Positions 1-17,371 of a stretch of DNA of 64,000 bases are shown one piece after another; within the stretch, counting starts at the first letter, position 1; each line of letters starts with the position of its first letter. The stretch is taken from the NCBI GenBank assembly GCA_964020155.1, contig OZ026554.1, positions 4,531,327-4,595,326 on the forward strand, written 5' to 3'. The DNA comes from Chondrilla cf. caribensis. Lineage: Eukaryota > Porifera > Demospongiae > Chondrillida > Chondrillidae. A program made the position numbers and the translations under genes. Under the pieces are notes generated by a model. That model searched no databases and was not told where the DNA came from. It saw nothing but the letters and a program-made list of their open reading frames with translations.

Positions 1-177
1 GCTCACATACGCATGTACAGTATGCATGTTTGTATGTACCTGTTTCATCACGACAAACATGACCTGCAGACAATGGCGAACTGAGAATCAGTTTTGCATG
101 TCATGTACGTAACATACATCTTTGGTTGGTAGATGTGGTTGTTTCTTGTGTACATATGTGCTTAGTGTGTGCATAGT

Positions 178-179
<2 letters not shown>

Positions 180-222
<43 letters not shown>

Positions 223-249
223 TGTAGTGTGTGTGTGTGTGTGTGTGTG
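180..249. repeat. (GT)n microsatellite
   Basis: About 40 bases of uninterrupted GT, then a short AGTGTAGTGT break and about 30 more bases of GT. It lies upstream of the first recognisable exon of the DOK-like gene, probably in an intron. No coding sequence was recognised in positions 1-1493. Confidence 0.95.
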
Positions 250-436
250 AGTATGTGTGAGTGTTTTTCACAATACCGTAACATTTCACTCTGGCACCCA
301 TACCAGAATACAAGGACCATACATGTGTATATGTACATTATATGTACATGATATACTCTACTAGTTGGTTTATGCATTACCTACATACATCAGTGTAGAA
401 TTCTATGTACATACATATTATGTGTGTATGCATGTA

Positions 437-929
437 CAGTGAAACCCCTCTAAACCGAACACCCCTGGGACAAATGAAAATGTTCGCTTTAGAGGGGTTT
501 TCAGATTAGTGAGGTTCCACATATTTTGCAGATAGCAAACAATGCATTATTAAAATTGTTGTAATACATCAACATACAATGGCTAGAAATAGAATAGTAT
601 AGCCAATACAACCATGTTAGAAAAAAAGGCAGATTTTATGTAAAATCATTGGCAATTCCATGTTTTAGAGTTGGTTCTGACATGAGCAATAACACTAATG
701 TCCACACTTCAACAGCTGGAGATTGCACGTTCAGTTTACAAAGGTTGATTTATACACTAAATTGGGTTTTGGGACCAAAACTTCTGTTCGGTTTTCGGAA
801 TACAGAGGTTCCGGTTTAGAAAGGTTGTTTTGTATTACATGTAATAGGAAATAATTTGGGACTTGAAAAAATGTTCGATTTAAAGAGAATTCCGGATTAC
901 TGAGGGTTCGGTTTAGAGAGGTTTCACTG
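437..929. mobile_element. TA-flanked inverted-repeat element (MITE), family A
   Basis: The left end reads CAGTGAAACCCCTCTAAACC and the right end is its near-perfect reverse complement (GGTTTAGAGAGGTTTCACTG). Both ends are flanked by TA, the target duplication of Tc1/mariner/pogo-type elements. The interior has no ORF and carries further internal copies of the end motif, so it is a non-autonomous element and perhaps a composite. A shorter relative lies at 2235-2543. Confidence 0.8.
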
Positions 930-1154
930 TATCACCATGCTTCTGGGACAGAACCTTCGTTCTTTTGTATTATTATATATGTGTGTATATACATATGTAG
1001 GTACATATAGTGTGATGTAGGTGAACTGTACAATGATTGAGATCGTGACTTATGGGTGGGTGGTTGTGATTGTAGACAATGGATCATGAATATCTTATGT
1101 TATACATTGTCCTTGGAGAGATAGATAAGGTGGGAATGGTCAACAATATGTATA

Positions 1155-1350
1155 CAGTGGAACCTCTATTAAAGGGCTCTCCCAATAATGGACACCATAG
1201 AAATTACCTCCCTACAAAGGACACTCTGTAAGGCGCCAAAAATATTTTCCTATAGCGCTAATACATTTTTCACCTCTGAAGAGTGGACAACCTCTCTACA
1301 GGGGACAAATTACTTGGTCCCAATTTGTCCTTTATAGAGAGGTTCCACTG
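1155..1350. mobile_element. TA-flanked inverted-repeat element (MITE), family B
   Basis: A 196-bp element with ends CAGTGGAACCTCTATTAAAG and CTTTATAGAGAGGTTCCACTG, flanked by TA on both sides. The interior has short inverted echoes of the ends (GGACA...TGTCC) and no coding capacity. It ends just before a (GT)n tract and about 140 bp before a DOK exon. Confidence 0.75.
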
Positions 1351-1359
1351 TACATACGT

Positions 1360-1361
<2 letters not shown>

Positions 1362-1411
<50 letters not shown>
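1362..1411. repeat. (GT)n microsatellite
   Basis: About 50 bases of uninterrupted GT in the intron just upstream of the DOK-like PH-domain exon. Confidence 0.95.
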
Positions 1412-1413
<2 letters not shown>

Positions 1414-1493
1414 CATACCATGCTTATGCTTATGTCTTTGCTACTACATAATTCGTGGCTAATTATATGAGAATCTTGTGTTCTCCACTGTAG

Positions 1494-3410
1494 AGTGCCA
1501 AGCGATGGTGTGTTCTGGTGACAGACTTGTCAACAGGGAACACACGTATGGATTTTTTCAGAGACGAGAAGTCGGCCTCCAAGGGAGAGCAGTGTCGGAA
1601 TTCCCTCAATGTTGCCAGCGTTGTTGAAGCACAGAGAGTAACGGAAAAGAGGCAGACATTTGAGTTGTTGTGTCCCGGTGTGTCTCACCGATTCCAGGCC
1701 AATTCCGAGGCTGAAACGGACGACTGGGTTGCGGACATCAAGAACCTGATTGTGTATCGCAAAGATACAAGCCCCTCAAGGTCCCTGTCACTGCCTGCCA
1801 CGACCCACCACCATCCGTACAACCCACATTCGAACCTTCCCACACCACCCGAGACCCAAGGCTACCTGATGTCCGCCCCAATCCCCGTCGGTTCCCACAA
1901 GCAATCTGTCTTCTTTCGCTCTAATTCACAGGACTCGCCTCACAACCCCTTCCCCTCACCAAACTCCTCCGGTGATTCCTCTTCGTTGAACAGCATGTCA
2001 ACTGGGAGCATGGAAACCCACAACAGGTTCCAACCTGCCAGTGAGGGAGGAGACATCAGTGAGTGTGTTGATTTGACTTGGGAGTTTCTGGTTTACACAA
2101 ACCACCTTTGTTTTGAGATAATGTGGGCCTGTTATGTCAGCTATGTTTACAATTGACCCTTCGGCTCAAACTTCCTGCAATAAAATACACAGCTGTTTAT
2201 ATCGTATACTAATAAAGTTTGTGTTGAATTTATACAGTGAAACCCCTCTAAACCGAACACCCCTGGGACAAATGATAATGTTCGCTTTAGAGGGGTTTTC
2301 AGATTAGTGAGGTTCCACATATTTCGCAGATAGCAAACATTGCATTATTAAAATTGTTGTAATACATGTAAAAGGAAATAATTTGGGGCTTGAAAAAATG
2401 TTCAATTTAAAGAGAATTCCGGATTACTGAGCGTTCAAAATTGTTGTAATACATGTAAAAGGAAATAATTCGGGACTTGAAAAAATGTTCGATTTAAAGA
2501 GAATTCCGGATTACTGAGCGTTCAATTTAGATGGGTTTCACTGTATATTATTAAGTGTGTGTATTGTTGTGTTAGGATCCACAACTACCATGTGTACACT
2601 AATAAGTATGTTTGTATGTAGGTACGTATGTATATCTATGTATGTACATGTACATAATATACTAATGTGTGCCTCAGTGTACATTATATGGATGTGTACT
2701 GTTTATACGTATACAGTAATACATACATAGTTGGTATGTGTGCTCTTATTTTGTGTATGTAGGCTATGTATTTACAGTACGTATGTGTGATGTACATACA
2801 AATGTACATATGTACATACAAATGTACATATGTACAATATGTGCACTTAGTACTTACGTATAATGTTGTATAGAACTGCCTTACAAAGGGATTCGGGTGA
2901 GAGTGAAGGAGAATGACAAGCTGCCCATTTCTGGGGACTGTGACCTGGCTGTTGAAGATGACACAATTAACCTGTACAGACCTGGACAAAGTAAGTCTTT
3001 GTCCCTCTCTCTGTGTGTGTGTGTCCTATGAATGTGCATACGTACACACATGTACATGCATATGTGTAGTGGACAATGCATGTGGACAGAAATTCAAAAA
3101 TAGGAACGAGTGTTAAAGTCTAACAATGAGTTTTCCTCATCTTTCAGCAGTCTACAACATACTCTATCCACATACGTTTGCATAATTCTCAACAATGTCA
3201 CGCAACAAGTGTGACATACGTACGTACATATATAGTTGTACTCTGTATACTAGTGGACCGTACGTATGTGCGTGTGTGTGGTTTAGATGTTGATGGTGGA
3301 GTCTCTATAGCTGCTACTCTGTCTGTTATCATTCACGTATGTATGTACTTACATACAGTGAAGCTCTGTATAGCCAACACCCTCGTATGTACTGTACAGT
3401 ACCACACACA

Positions 3411-3505
<95 letters not shown>

Positions 3506-4510
3506 ACACATATGTATACATACGTATATACACAAGAAAATATGCAACACAACCCACTCTTCCACATCCATGTTCACACTACTTGATCTGCTGGTTAATA
3601 TCATAACTTTCCCAAAGAAGTAGAGGCTTAGTTCCCATTTCCATTCAGTAAATGTTGACACAAACACACTGTGACTTCATGACTGGCCTGAATTGCAGTG
3701 GCTTTGACAATGGATCAAAATCAGATGTTGATTGTATCAGAATAAACTGTTTTGTTGTCTTCGTGTAGTTGTGTACACATACCTACTCACACCAGGTGTA
3801 CCTGCATCAGTAAGTACATAGTATTAGCATCCTTTTATGTGGTTTTGAAGAGCCTCTGGTGAAGGACACCTCTTTAACGGGGCCACACTTTGGTTCTCTG
3901 TAGTACATTGAAACCTCTCTAATCCGACACTCAATGAGACCTGAGAATAATGTTGAATTAGGAGGTTGTTGGATTATGGAGTGCCTCTTACCATACTTAT
4001 GTATGGTGACTGTACCTCATATAATGGTTGGATTAGAGAGAATGCTGGATTATAGAGGTGTCGGATTAGTGAGGTTTCACTCTACTGTAGTTAGTACGGA
4101 GCCTCTCTATTGTGGCCTTGTGTAGTGAACTCCTCCAATTGGGACAAGTTATATGCATGTGTCAGTACTGTATATACAGTAAAACAACCGTCCGTGAACC
4201 AGTATTATGTACGTACGTATGTATTGTTCATCTGTGTATACATACATATGTACAATATAATCTGTAATGTAAAAAAGAACACTGACTCGTGATAGTGTGC
4301 CCTTGATGGCTGTTGGGATTGTCCCTCCAGTGAAGTGTTGTTCAAATTTGTGTATTGTTGTATATTTTTCTTATCCAGTTCAAAATGTAGTATGTACTTC
4401 ACCCATGTGTGTATGTACGTACTTCTCCAGATGTTCTGGTGGCCTCCTGGCACATTGGTACACTGAGGAGATATGGAGTGAACAAAGTCTGTTTCACCAT
4501 TGATGTTGGG

Positions 4511-4581
<71 letters not shown>

Positions 4582-4646
4582 GTGTACATGTGTGTGTGTA
4601 GCAATACTGTGTGTGTGTGTGTGTGTGGTGTACATGTGTGTGTAGC

Positions 4647-4711
<65 letters not shown>

Positions 4712-5784
4712 GTGGCGTGTGGTAACTGTTCATGTTATAATCCTCCTCATACCTCACATGCTCCAGGAGTGGCACCACTGGACTGAGTCGCTTCTTCTTT
4801 TACACTCACCAAAGCTCTGTTATTTACAGTGAAGTGCACAAAATTGCTCAGAGAATCGAAGCAATGTGCAAGGAGGACACAGTGAGTCCGAGAGATCCCA
4901 CTTGTGTGACAAGCTGGTGTGTGTTCCTTCCTTTACGGCGGGTAGATGTGAAATCGGGTGAATTGGGTTAAGAGACAAGCCTTTGAAATATGTAACAATG
5001 AAGTTACGTATTTCCACCTAGGATTTTTAGGGTTGTAACACTCCCTCGCCACAAGGATGAAGTATGTGCGATGGAGTACATGTGTAGCTCCTTCTCTGTC
5101 TTGCTTCACACAAGCACAGTACATAATACAGTGAATACTTGTTAATCCACCACAATTCTTTTTCAAAGGATATGGTGGATTAAAAAGTTTGGCAGATTAA
5201 CTGGATATTCATTGGTACTTGTACATTATATTGGTACTGGGAAATTGTGGCAGATTAAGAGGTTTGACAGATAAAGTGGTGGCTAATTAACAAGAATTCA
5301 CTGTATCTACTGTGCATAATACATAGGTACTGTATGTACTGCAGTGGAGGGCTGTCATGAAAACTTACAACAAATAATCTTTAAAATTTTCTTCTTGTAA
5401 CTGGTTGCCAGGCAGTACCACTATGAATATTGTGAATATATGTACATATGTAGGTACGTATTTCTCATCTTAATGATGTATGTACATGCATACATACATA
5501 TGTGTGTATACAGTGCATTCTCAGTAGCGGCCCACAATTCAGAAAGAAGAAATGTGAGTGTGATAGATCATCCAAATCTTTATTATATGCACACGTGAAT
5601 TTTCCATAGAAATTACGACTGATTTTTTTTAGAATAGAAGTTTCATGGAATACACCTGTCATAGGAGATGTTACGTTATTCCAAAGTCTGTTAATGCATT
5701 GAAGAATTTGTCTCATTCCAAAATTGGGATCCGTTTAGCTTTCAATGTCTGTGTCATAAGTTCACTTTACATTTTTTGCATAGT

Positions 5785-5857
<73 letters not shown>

Positions 5858-8234
5858 TGCCTGTGCGTGTGTATGGGTGTGTATGTGTGCATGTGTGTGT
5901 ACATACGTATATGCAGACATTATACTTACTCACCTAATTGTTATATCTTGTCCTTGTGAATACTAACCATAATGTACTAGTGTATGGCAGCAATACCAAG
6001 GTTGGTGTTATAAAGAAGTTTGAGTATACTTGTATCCTGGTTGAGGGGTAGATCAAAGGAAAAACTGTGCGTACATAAGCCATGTAGCACAGATCAGTGG
6101 TACAGCACAGATTGCCAGACAGGTTTCTTTGTTAGGATTAATTGTCTGAGAACAAGGCAGGAAATCAGTAAACACATTTCTATTGCATATAATATGTTGT
6201 GTTGAGCTATGCGCATATTTGCTGTATAAATTGACTATCCTTCGCCACATCAGGATATAACTATTACATATCTTTGAATACATCAGCCACTTTGCTATGA
6301 ATCATATTTATGTGTATACGTATTTTTGTACAGTTACTGAAGCTTCAATGGAGATATCCATCATGTGTGTACGTGTATATGTTACATATGTACATGTATA
6401 AGATGTCGTAATACATACATATGTGTACTAAGCATACGTATGTACATCACAAATGTACCTACCATGTGTACGTATATATGTATGTATGTACGTATGTAAA
6501 TACGTACATACATGCATACGTACATAATGAGTACTGCACACTGCACTGTCATACGTGTGTACATGTATGAGATGTTGTAATACATACATACATATGTATA
6601 TGAGCGTACATATGTACATACATACATGTGTATATACGTATGTATGTAAATATGTATGTACGTACATACAAACATACATACATACACATGTGCATACTTT
6701 CATGCACCTAATGAGTACTGCACACTGCTCTGTCCCTTAGTCAGTCGGTCTGTCTGACACGGCGACACATGCTGATCCATGATACTTGTTCTCACAACTG
6801 TGCACTCTTTGATCTCTCACATGTCAGGGGGTGGTTTACAGGGAGGAAGTGATAGGATGTCGCTGCCAATTATAGCTGTTCCCGTTGGTGTGTTTACCGC
6901 ACCATCTGTTGTAACCCGACCTTGTGTCCCTCATGCGAACACGCTCACACACATGCATTTCAAAGGGTTTTAGAAATGTGATGCCCATTTTTGCGCACCA
7001 AAGTAAAATCATAGTGAAGTTCACTGAAATCTTTGATTGAGGATGTGTCTTGTATTTTGGGCGTCTTCCTTTCACCAGAGTCCCCTTCAGAGGAAGAGCT
7101 GTAGATTTACTAATTTGGAATTTTAGTCCCGGCTCCGTCAAGTCTGGTGTCTGGAGACCCCATTAGGTCACCTGGTGTATTACCCCTGTAGATTAGTCTG
7201 GCTTCCCTAGTTGAGTTAGTCTGGTCAGTGAGATCTAACCTCCAGCTGATCAGTTGGTGAAGTGCTTCCTCCAGTACACTGACTTGTGCGAGCTGTGAGC
7301 TGGTGATATGCAAGCGTGCCTTTTATGAAATCTTCTTACAGAGCGCAGTGGTACTTCCTTAACCGGACAACTTTGTGATCCAGTGTCTTCTATAATCATG
7401 CTTCCAAACTTTGCCCAAAGTTTGGTCATGTAACATACGTACTAAGTACGTACATATCGGTGTTTCCCCGCTGGCTATAGTAGCAGCAGGGAGCTAATGA
7501 GCTGGGGTGCACGCTTGGTATTAACAATGCCCAATCATTTTATGCCCTTCCTTTTACTGTTGGAAATGCGATAGGTTCCTGCACCCTGTTCCATGTGTAG
7601 TGGGGGGGGAGGGACACTGCATATTTCTTGGTGTGACTCCTGTCCAAGTGTCCACGCTGTTTGAAATTCTGGGTCCAGTACTGCATGTCATTCTTTCTCT
7701 CTGCTGCAGTCCAATGCCCCATCACTGTGCAGAGACCAGGATTCTGTCAGTGGGATCACCAGTGTGACCTCAATGTATTCCAGACTTAACAACAGCTTCC
7801 ATTCCTCGGGAACAGGTACACCATTCAGCGGAACTAATGGGCATACCTGTGGACCTTTGTCCCATGACAGCCGTAAGTCTTCCTTCGGATCACTAGTGGA
7901 CGAAGTCAGTGTTTACCCTTCTTCATCAAAACTGCCTGTTTGTCCTCCAAGAACAGCTCTGATTTATACTCCGTCTTCACCTATGCTGAAATCGTCATCC
8001 CTGCCTGCTCCAGAGAGCAACTCAGGAGGACACACCTTGATTTCTGACCCCCTGGAGGGTAGCCCACAAGGTGGAAACGTGTCCACCTATCACGGGAGGC
8101 CGCCTCCCTTACCACCAAAACCACAGATGTCAGAAGACGATGACAATTCAATGTACGTCAACACAAAGTTACCTCTGAAGCCTCCACCGAGAACTGTGCG
8201 TTCTACGGGATCGCAAGTGGATGTCATCGTCTGA
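1494..8234 (+). CDS. DOK-like docking protein (PH + IRS-type PTB adaptor), 5' end missing
   Basis: Five exons: 1494-2058, 2874-2990, 4431-4512, 4767-4881 and 7710-8234. All have AG/GT borders and matching phases, giving 467 residues to the stop. Exon 1 encodes the C-terminal half of a PH domain (starts AKRWCVLVTDL, ends with a helix containing WVADIKNLI). Exons 2-4 encode an IRS-type PTB domain: a strand with YKGIRVRVKE, then SWHIGTLRRYGVNKVCFTID, then GTTGLSRFFFYT and an end helix. The last exon is disordered, Ser/Pro-rich and ends with MYVNTKLPLKPPPR. YVN is a typical Grb2-SH2 site and the proline run an SH3 ligand. Proteins of this family are recruited to membrane phosphoinositides and activated receptor tyrosine kinases. 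The short tail favours DOK over the long IRS proteins. The PH start and initiator codon must lie left of the window or in an exon I could not find. The 5' part is therefore partial. Confidence 0.85.
2235..2543. mobile_element. TA-flanked MITE, family A, shorter copy
   Basis: It starts CAGTGAAACCCCTCTAAACC and ends with TTTAGATGGGTTTCACTG, flanked by TA. Its first 110 bases match 437-550 almost exactly, then the middle of the longer copy is missing. An internal stretch of about 80 bp (AATTGTTGTAATACATGTAA...GAGCGTTCAA) is tandemly doubled. It lies in the first DOK intron seen here. Confidence 0.8.
3415..3503. repeat. (CA)n microsatellite
   Basis: About 89 bases of nearly pure CA in a DOK intron. 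His/Thr- or Val/Cys-repeat reading frames here are artefacts. Confidence 0.95.
3906..4083. mobile_element. Degenerate MITE related to family A/B
   Basis: The left end CATTGAAACCTCTCTAATCC and right end GGATTAGTGAGGTTTCACTC are inverted repeats with mismatches, next to TA on both sides. The interior contains two more inverted copies of the ATTAGAGAG motif. It lies in the DOK intron 2991-4430. Confidence 0.6.
4513..4710. repeat. Compound (GT)n tract starting at a splice donor
   Basis: Three GT runs (about 4513-4576, 4610-4627 and 4653-4710) separated by two copies of the spacer GTGTACATGTGTGTGTAGCA. The first GT is the donor dinucleotide of the DOK exon that ends at 4512. Confidence 0.9.
5129..5303. 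mobile_element. TA-flanked MITE, family C
   Basis: The ends CAGTGAATACTTGTTAATCC and TAATTAACAAGAATTCACTG are inverted repeats, flanked by TA. The inside is built of inverted copies of GGTGGATTAA and TTTGGCAGATTAA. Relatives lie at 48133-48311, 50687-50838 and 52840-53023, so this is a repeated family in the window. Confidence 0.75.
5788..5851. repeat. (GT)n microsatellite
   Basis: About 64 bases of GT in the long DOK intron 4882-7709, followed by degenerate GTGT/GTAT sequence to about 5905. Confidence 0.95.
6360..6695. repeat. TACGTA/GTACATAC-rich low-complexity tract
   Basis: A tract of overlapping short palindromes (GTAC, TACGTA, ATGTACAT) in a loose four-base rhythm. A partly duplicated segment starts with ATGTATGAGATGTYGTAATACATACATA (about 6393 and 6562) and ends with the phrase GAGTACTGCACACTGC (about 6528 and 6712). 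No gene is seen. Similar tracts occur at 49420-49500, 50080-50300 and 51660-51780. Confidence 0.7.
7484..7690 (+). mobile_element. Probable worn reverse-transcriptase fragment
   Basis: It translates with breaks to ANELGCTLGINNAQS and later HIFLGVTPVQVSTLFE, which resembles the late RT palm motif and the following FLGV strand of LINE-type elements. The same order and spacing recur at 13358-13580 (AKELGCTLNINNAKS). The two are old copies of one dispersed repeat. The protein-family assignment is inference from short motifs. It ends just before the last DOK exon. Confidence 0.4.
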
Positions 8235-8916
8235 GAACACTCTGTACCTTGTTATTTATGAACCATTGTACATAGAGTGGTTGTGTGTAGCTAAAACTGT
8301 ATATCCCCCAAAACGAGATTCTGTTGTGTCTTTTTGAGTGTGTATCGTGTTGTTTGCCATTTTGTTTATTTCACACGAGCCACCGTGCACATCACAGCTA
8401 AATTACCCACCAATCTAATCGTGTCCCCCAGTATATTGTTAGACTATTGATTTTATATGCCTGTTATCCTCTCTGTTGTGACAAAACGTGATTTGATTAA
8501 TAATATAATGTATACAATGTTCATGTATCTTAATTGGACTAATGATGATGTATTGTAATGGACCATGGGAAAGATGTGGTGTGATCTTAGTATCCAATTA
8601 ACGGAGCTTCCTGTTCTCTCACATCCGGATCCGGTTCCAAGTTTGTATGCTTATGGTCCGTCGTGAAAATGGCTGGTTAAACACGACTGAGCGTGAAGTG
8701 GGGAAATAGTTGTGGACATATAGCGGCTATCTGAATCACAGGTCGGTGAGTAGACCTTATTTCTTCCATGTTTCGGTGATTGAAGTAGTGATTTGTACCA
8801 GTAACATATTCCTTTAGGCGTGGTGTGCATTATATAAAAGATTGTCCAGTCTTACGTATCTTGAATCGAAGACACCTGTAATTAAAGAGAGTGACAGAAA
8901 TAGAGGTTGAAAAGAG
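8235..8916. other. DOK 3' UTR and ZNRF 5' region
   Basis: 682 bp between the DOK stop and the ZNRF start. The first part is AT-rich with no exact AATAAA; AATAATATAATG near 8500 is the nearest look-alike. From about 8620 the sequence becomes GC-richer, the likely promoter and 5' UTR of the next gene. No other gene is seen. Confidence 0.5.
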
Positions 8917-15502
<6,586 letters not shown>

Positions 15503-16290
15503 TTTGTGATTACACAGTTACGGTTATAGTCCACTGATAGCTGGTAGTATACATACACAACGTACATAGATGCCCTGCAATATCCTTGTGTGTTCTGTGT
15601 CATGCTGTACTTATATGCTCTGTTTTGTGCCATACTGCCATGTTCTGTGCGTTGTGTACATGTTCTAAAACCATCAATAATTCGGATTTCTTACAGTTGT
15701 TGAATTGTCGTCATTTCACCTTGTCCTGCCACTGGTTGGTATGTGTGTGTCATATTTTTTTGCATTTGCTACATGTGTGAATACAGCCGCGAGTCATCTT
15801 TAATGCACCTCACTTTTAATTGCCATATTTAATAATACCCATTGTTTGATGACATATTGTAATTTGTTCGATTAATTCCAAAATGGACATTATTATAATA
15901 TTGTTTTATAGTAATGTCATTAATTACACAACATTGTATATGCACTTTATTGCATAATTGCATTTTAATTCATTCGAATTGTTTTATTCTACAAGACACA
16001 GCTATAACATTATTATGTTATTATTAATATAATAATTATTAAAAAACTGCTGGTTTAAGAGCTATGTTGCCGTGACTAGTGCATGTTTAACAGCTATACT
16101 AAACAAGTAATTCGAGTTACAAAATACAAAAAAACTCTGGTATGTGATAAAAAGGACATGCAGCTTTACAGGGACTTTCCATGGAGACTGCATATGCAGA
16201 AGATGCTTAAAGCTGGTCATGGGAGACCAGTCGCACATCCCAAGGCTCCCCCGTACAGTTCTTTGCAGAGAGCACTGCAACACCAGGAAG
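15503..16290. other. ZNRF 3' UTR and AT-rich spacer
   Basis: Non-coding. 15830-16045 is very AT-rich (many ATTATAATATT runs). No exact AATAAA was seen within the first 300 bases. No gene recognised. Confidence 0.4.
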
Positions 16291-16307
16291 TGAACTTTTT
16301 TTCATAG

Positions 16308-16385
16308 AAAAAAACTGTAGGAGGATTCAAACCTGTGACATGGAGCCTAGAAATTGTGTCACCTGACCACCTGGCCATTGTGAGC
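16308..16385 (-). mobile_element. tRNA-derived SINE head (candidate)
   Basis: On the minus strand TGGCCAGGTGGTCAGGTGAC resembles a Pol III A box and D arm. About 45 bases on, GGTTTGAATCC matches the B box. The T stem pairs in only three of five positions, so this is not a working tRNA. It is better read as a tRNA-like SINE head or a tRNA pseudogene. No second copy was noticed in the window. Confidence 0.35.
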
Positions 16386-16419
16386 TTTCTGACTTTAGTA
16401 TGTTAAATGTGCTATTTTA

Positions 16420-17371
16420 TACTTACTCTAGGTGTGCAAATTGAAGAAAAATGAAAGTGGGGTTACAAAAAGCTGCCCCTTGCACTCGAATTACTTGGGC
16501 GTCTATTTTAGGTTTAGAAGTCCCAAAGAAGTTGTTTATAGACCTTGTGGTGACCAGCCAAAAATTATAGTTTTTAACTGGTCACCACTACCTGTCTGTG
16601 TCCATAGGACTCAGAACAGCTGCACTAATATTATGAATGATAGCCTTCCTGAATGTCCTATGGTCCTAATGGTGACCATCGTTGCTGGTCACCACAGCCT
16701 CTCCTGTGTCCACTCGACTCATCAAAATACAAATATAGATGCCTATAAACCCTTCTGGAGGTGTTGCAGACCTGGTAGTGACCAAAGAGAGGAGTTTGTT
16801 GTTACTCACCCGACCTCCCAGTATCCATATAATGACAAATATTAATACATATATACACTTTTATGTACATTCCAACTGAAAGTGATTTACAATGGATTCA
16901 AGGTTCCTTTTTCTGCGTGACTGCACACTGCAATAACTCATCTATGTACATAGTGCTGTCTTTGTGTACAAATTAAGTTCTGCATAGTATTATGCTCACC
17001 AAAATTGTGGATATTTTTTTATGGATTTGTATTGGTCCCACCTGTCCAAGTGTATACTCCAGACATGCAAGAAACCGTATATCCAATGTCTAGATATTGT
17101 GAACTGAGCAAGTTAATTATCATAACAATTGATTACAAGTGATGCAAAGCATACATTGACTGTTGTACAGTATTAAGTTTGTTAGGTAGCACGCACACCA
17201 TGCACAAATAACCATCTCTGTCCTCAACAAGAGATGCCTTGGAGCTAGTAAAATGTGGTACATAACGTTTGACATAAAAGAACTAAATAAGCGAAGTACA
17301 TGCAGTCAAGGCACTACATACACTGAGTTGGCAGATTTTAGTGTAATCCAAAGGCTAGTAGAAAATACTGC
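16420..17371. repeat. Repeat-rich 3' flank of receptor gene 1
   Basis: No gene seen. It contains several short hairpins built on TGGTGACCAG/CTGGTCACCA (16548-16587 and 16669-16695). From about 16640 to the receptor stop it matches 30076-30830, marking the left arm of a segmental duplication. Related TGGTGACTGG sequence reappears near 39040. Confidence 0.6.

Noticed and set aside
3178..3667. Open frames of His/Thr or Cys/Val repeats in (CA)n/(GT)n tracts, here and at 4400-4780, 9258-9994, 44605-44977 and 49517-49757
   Set aside because: They are open on both strands only because dinucleotide repeats lack stops; no domain, and they lie in introns of recognised genes.
6836..7313. Antisense open frames with QVSVLEEALHQLISWRLDL
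   Set aside because: Helix-like appearance only; no splice context, no start and no recognisable family; inside a DOK intron.
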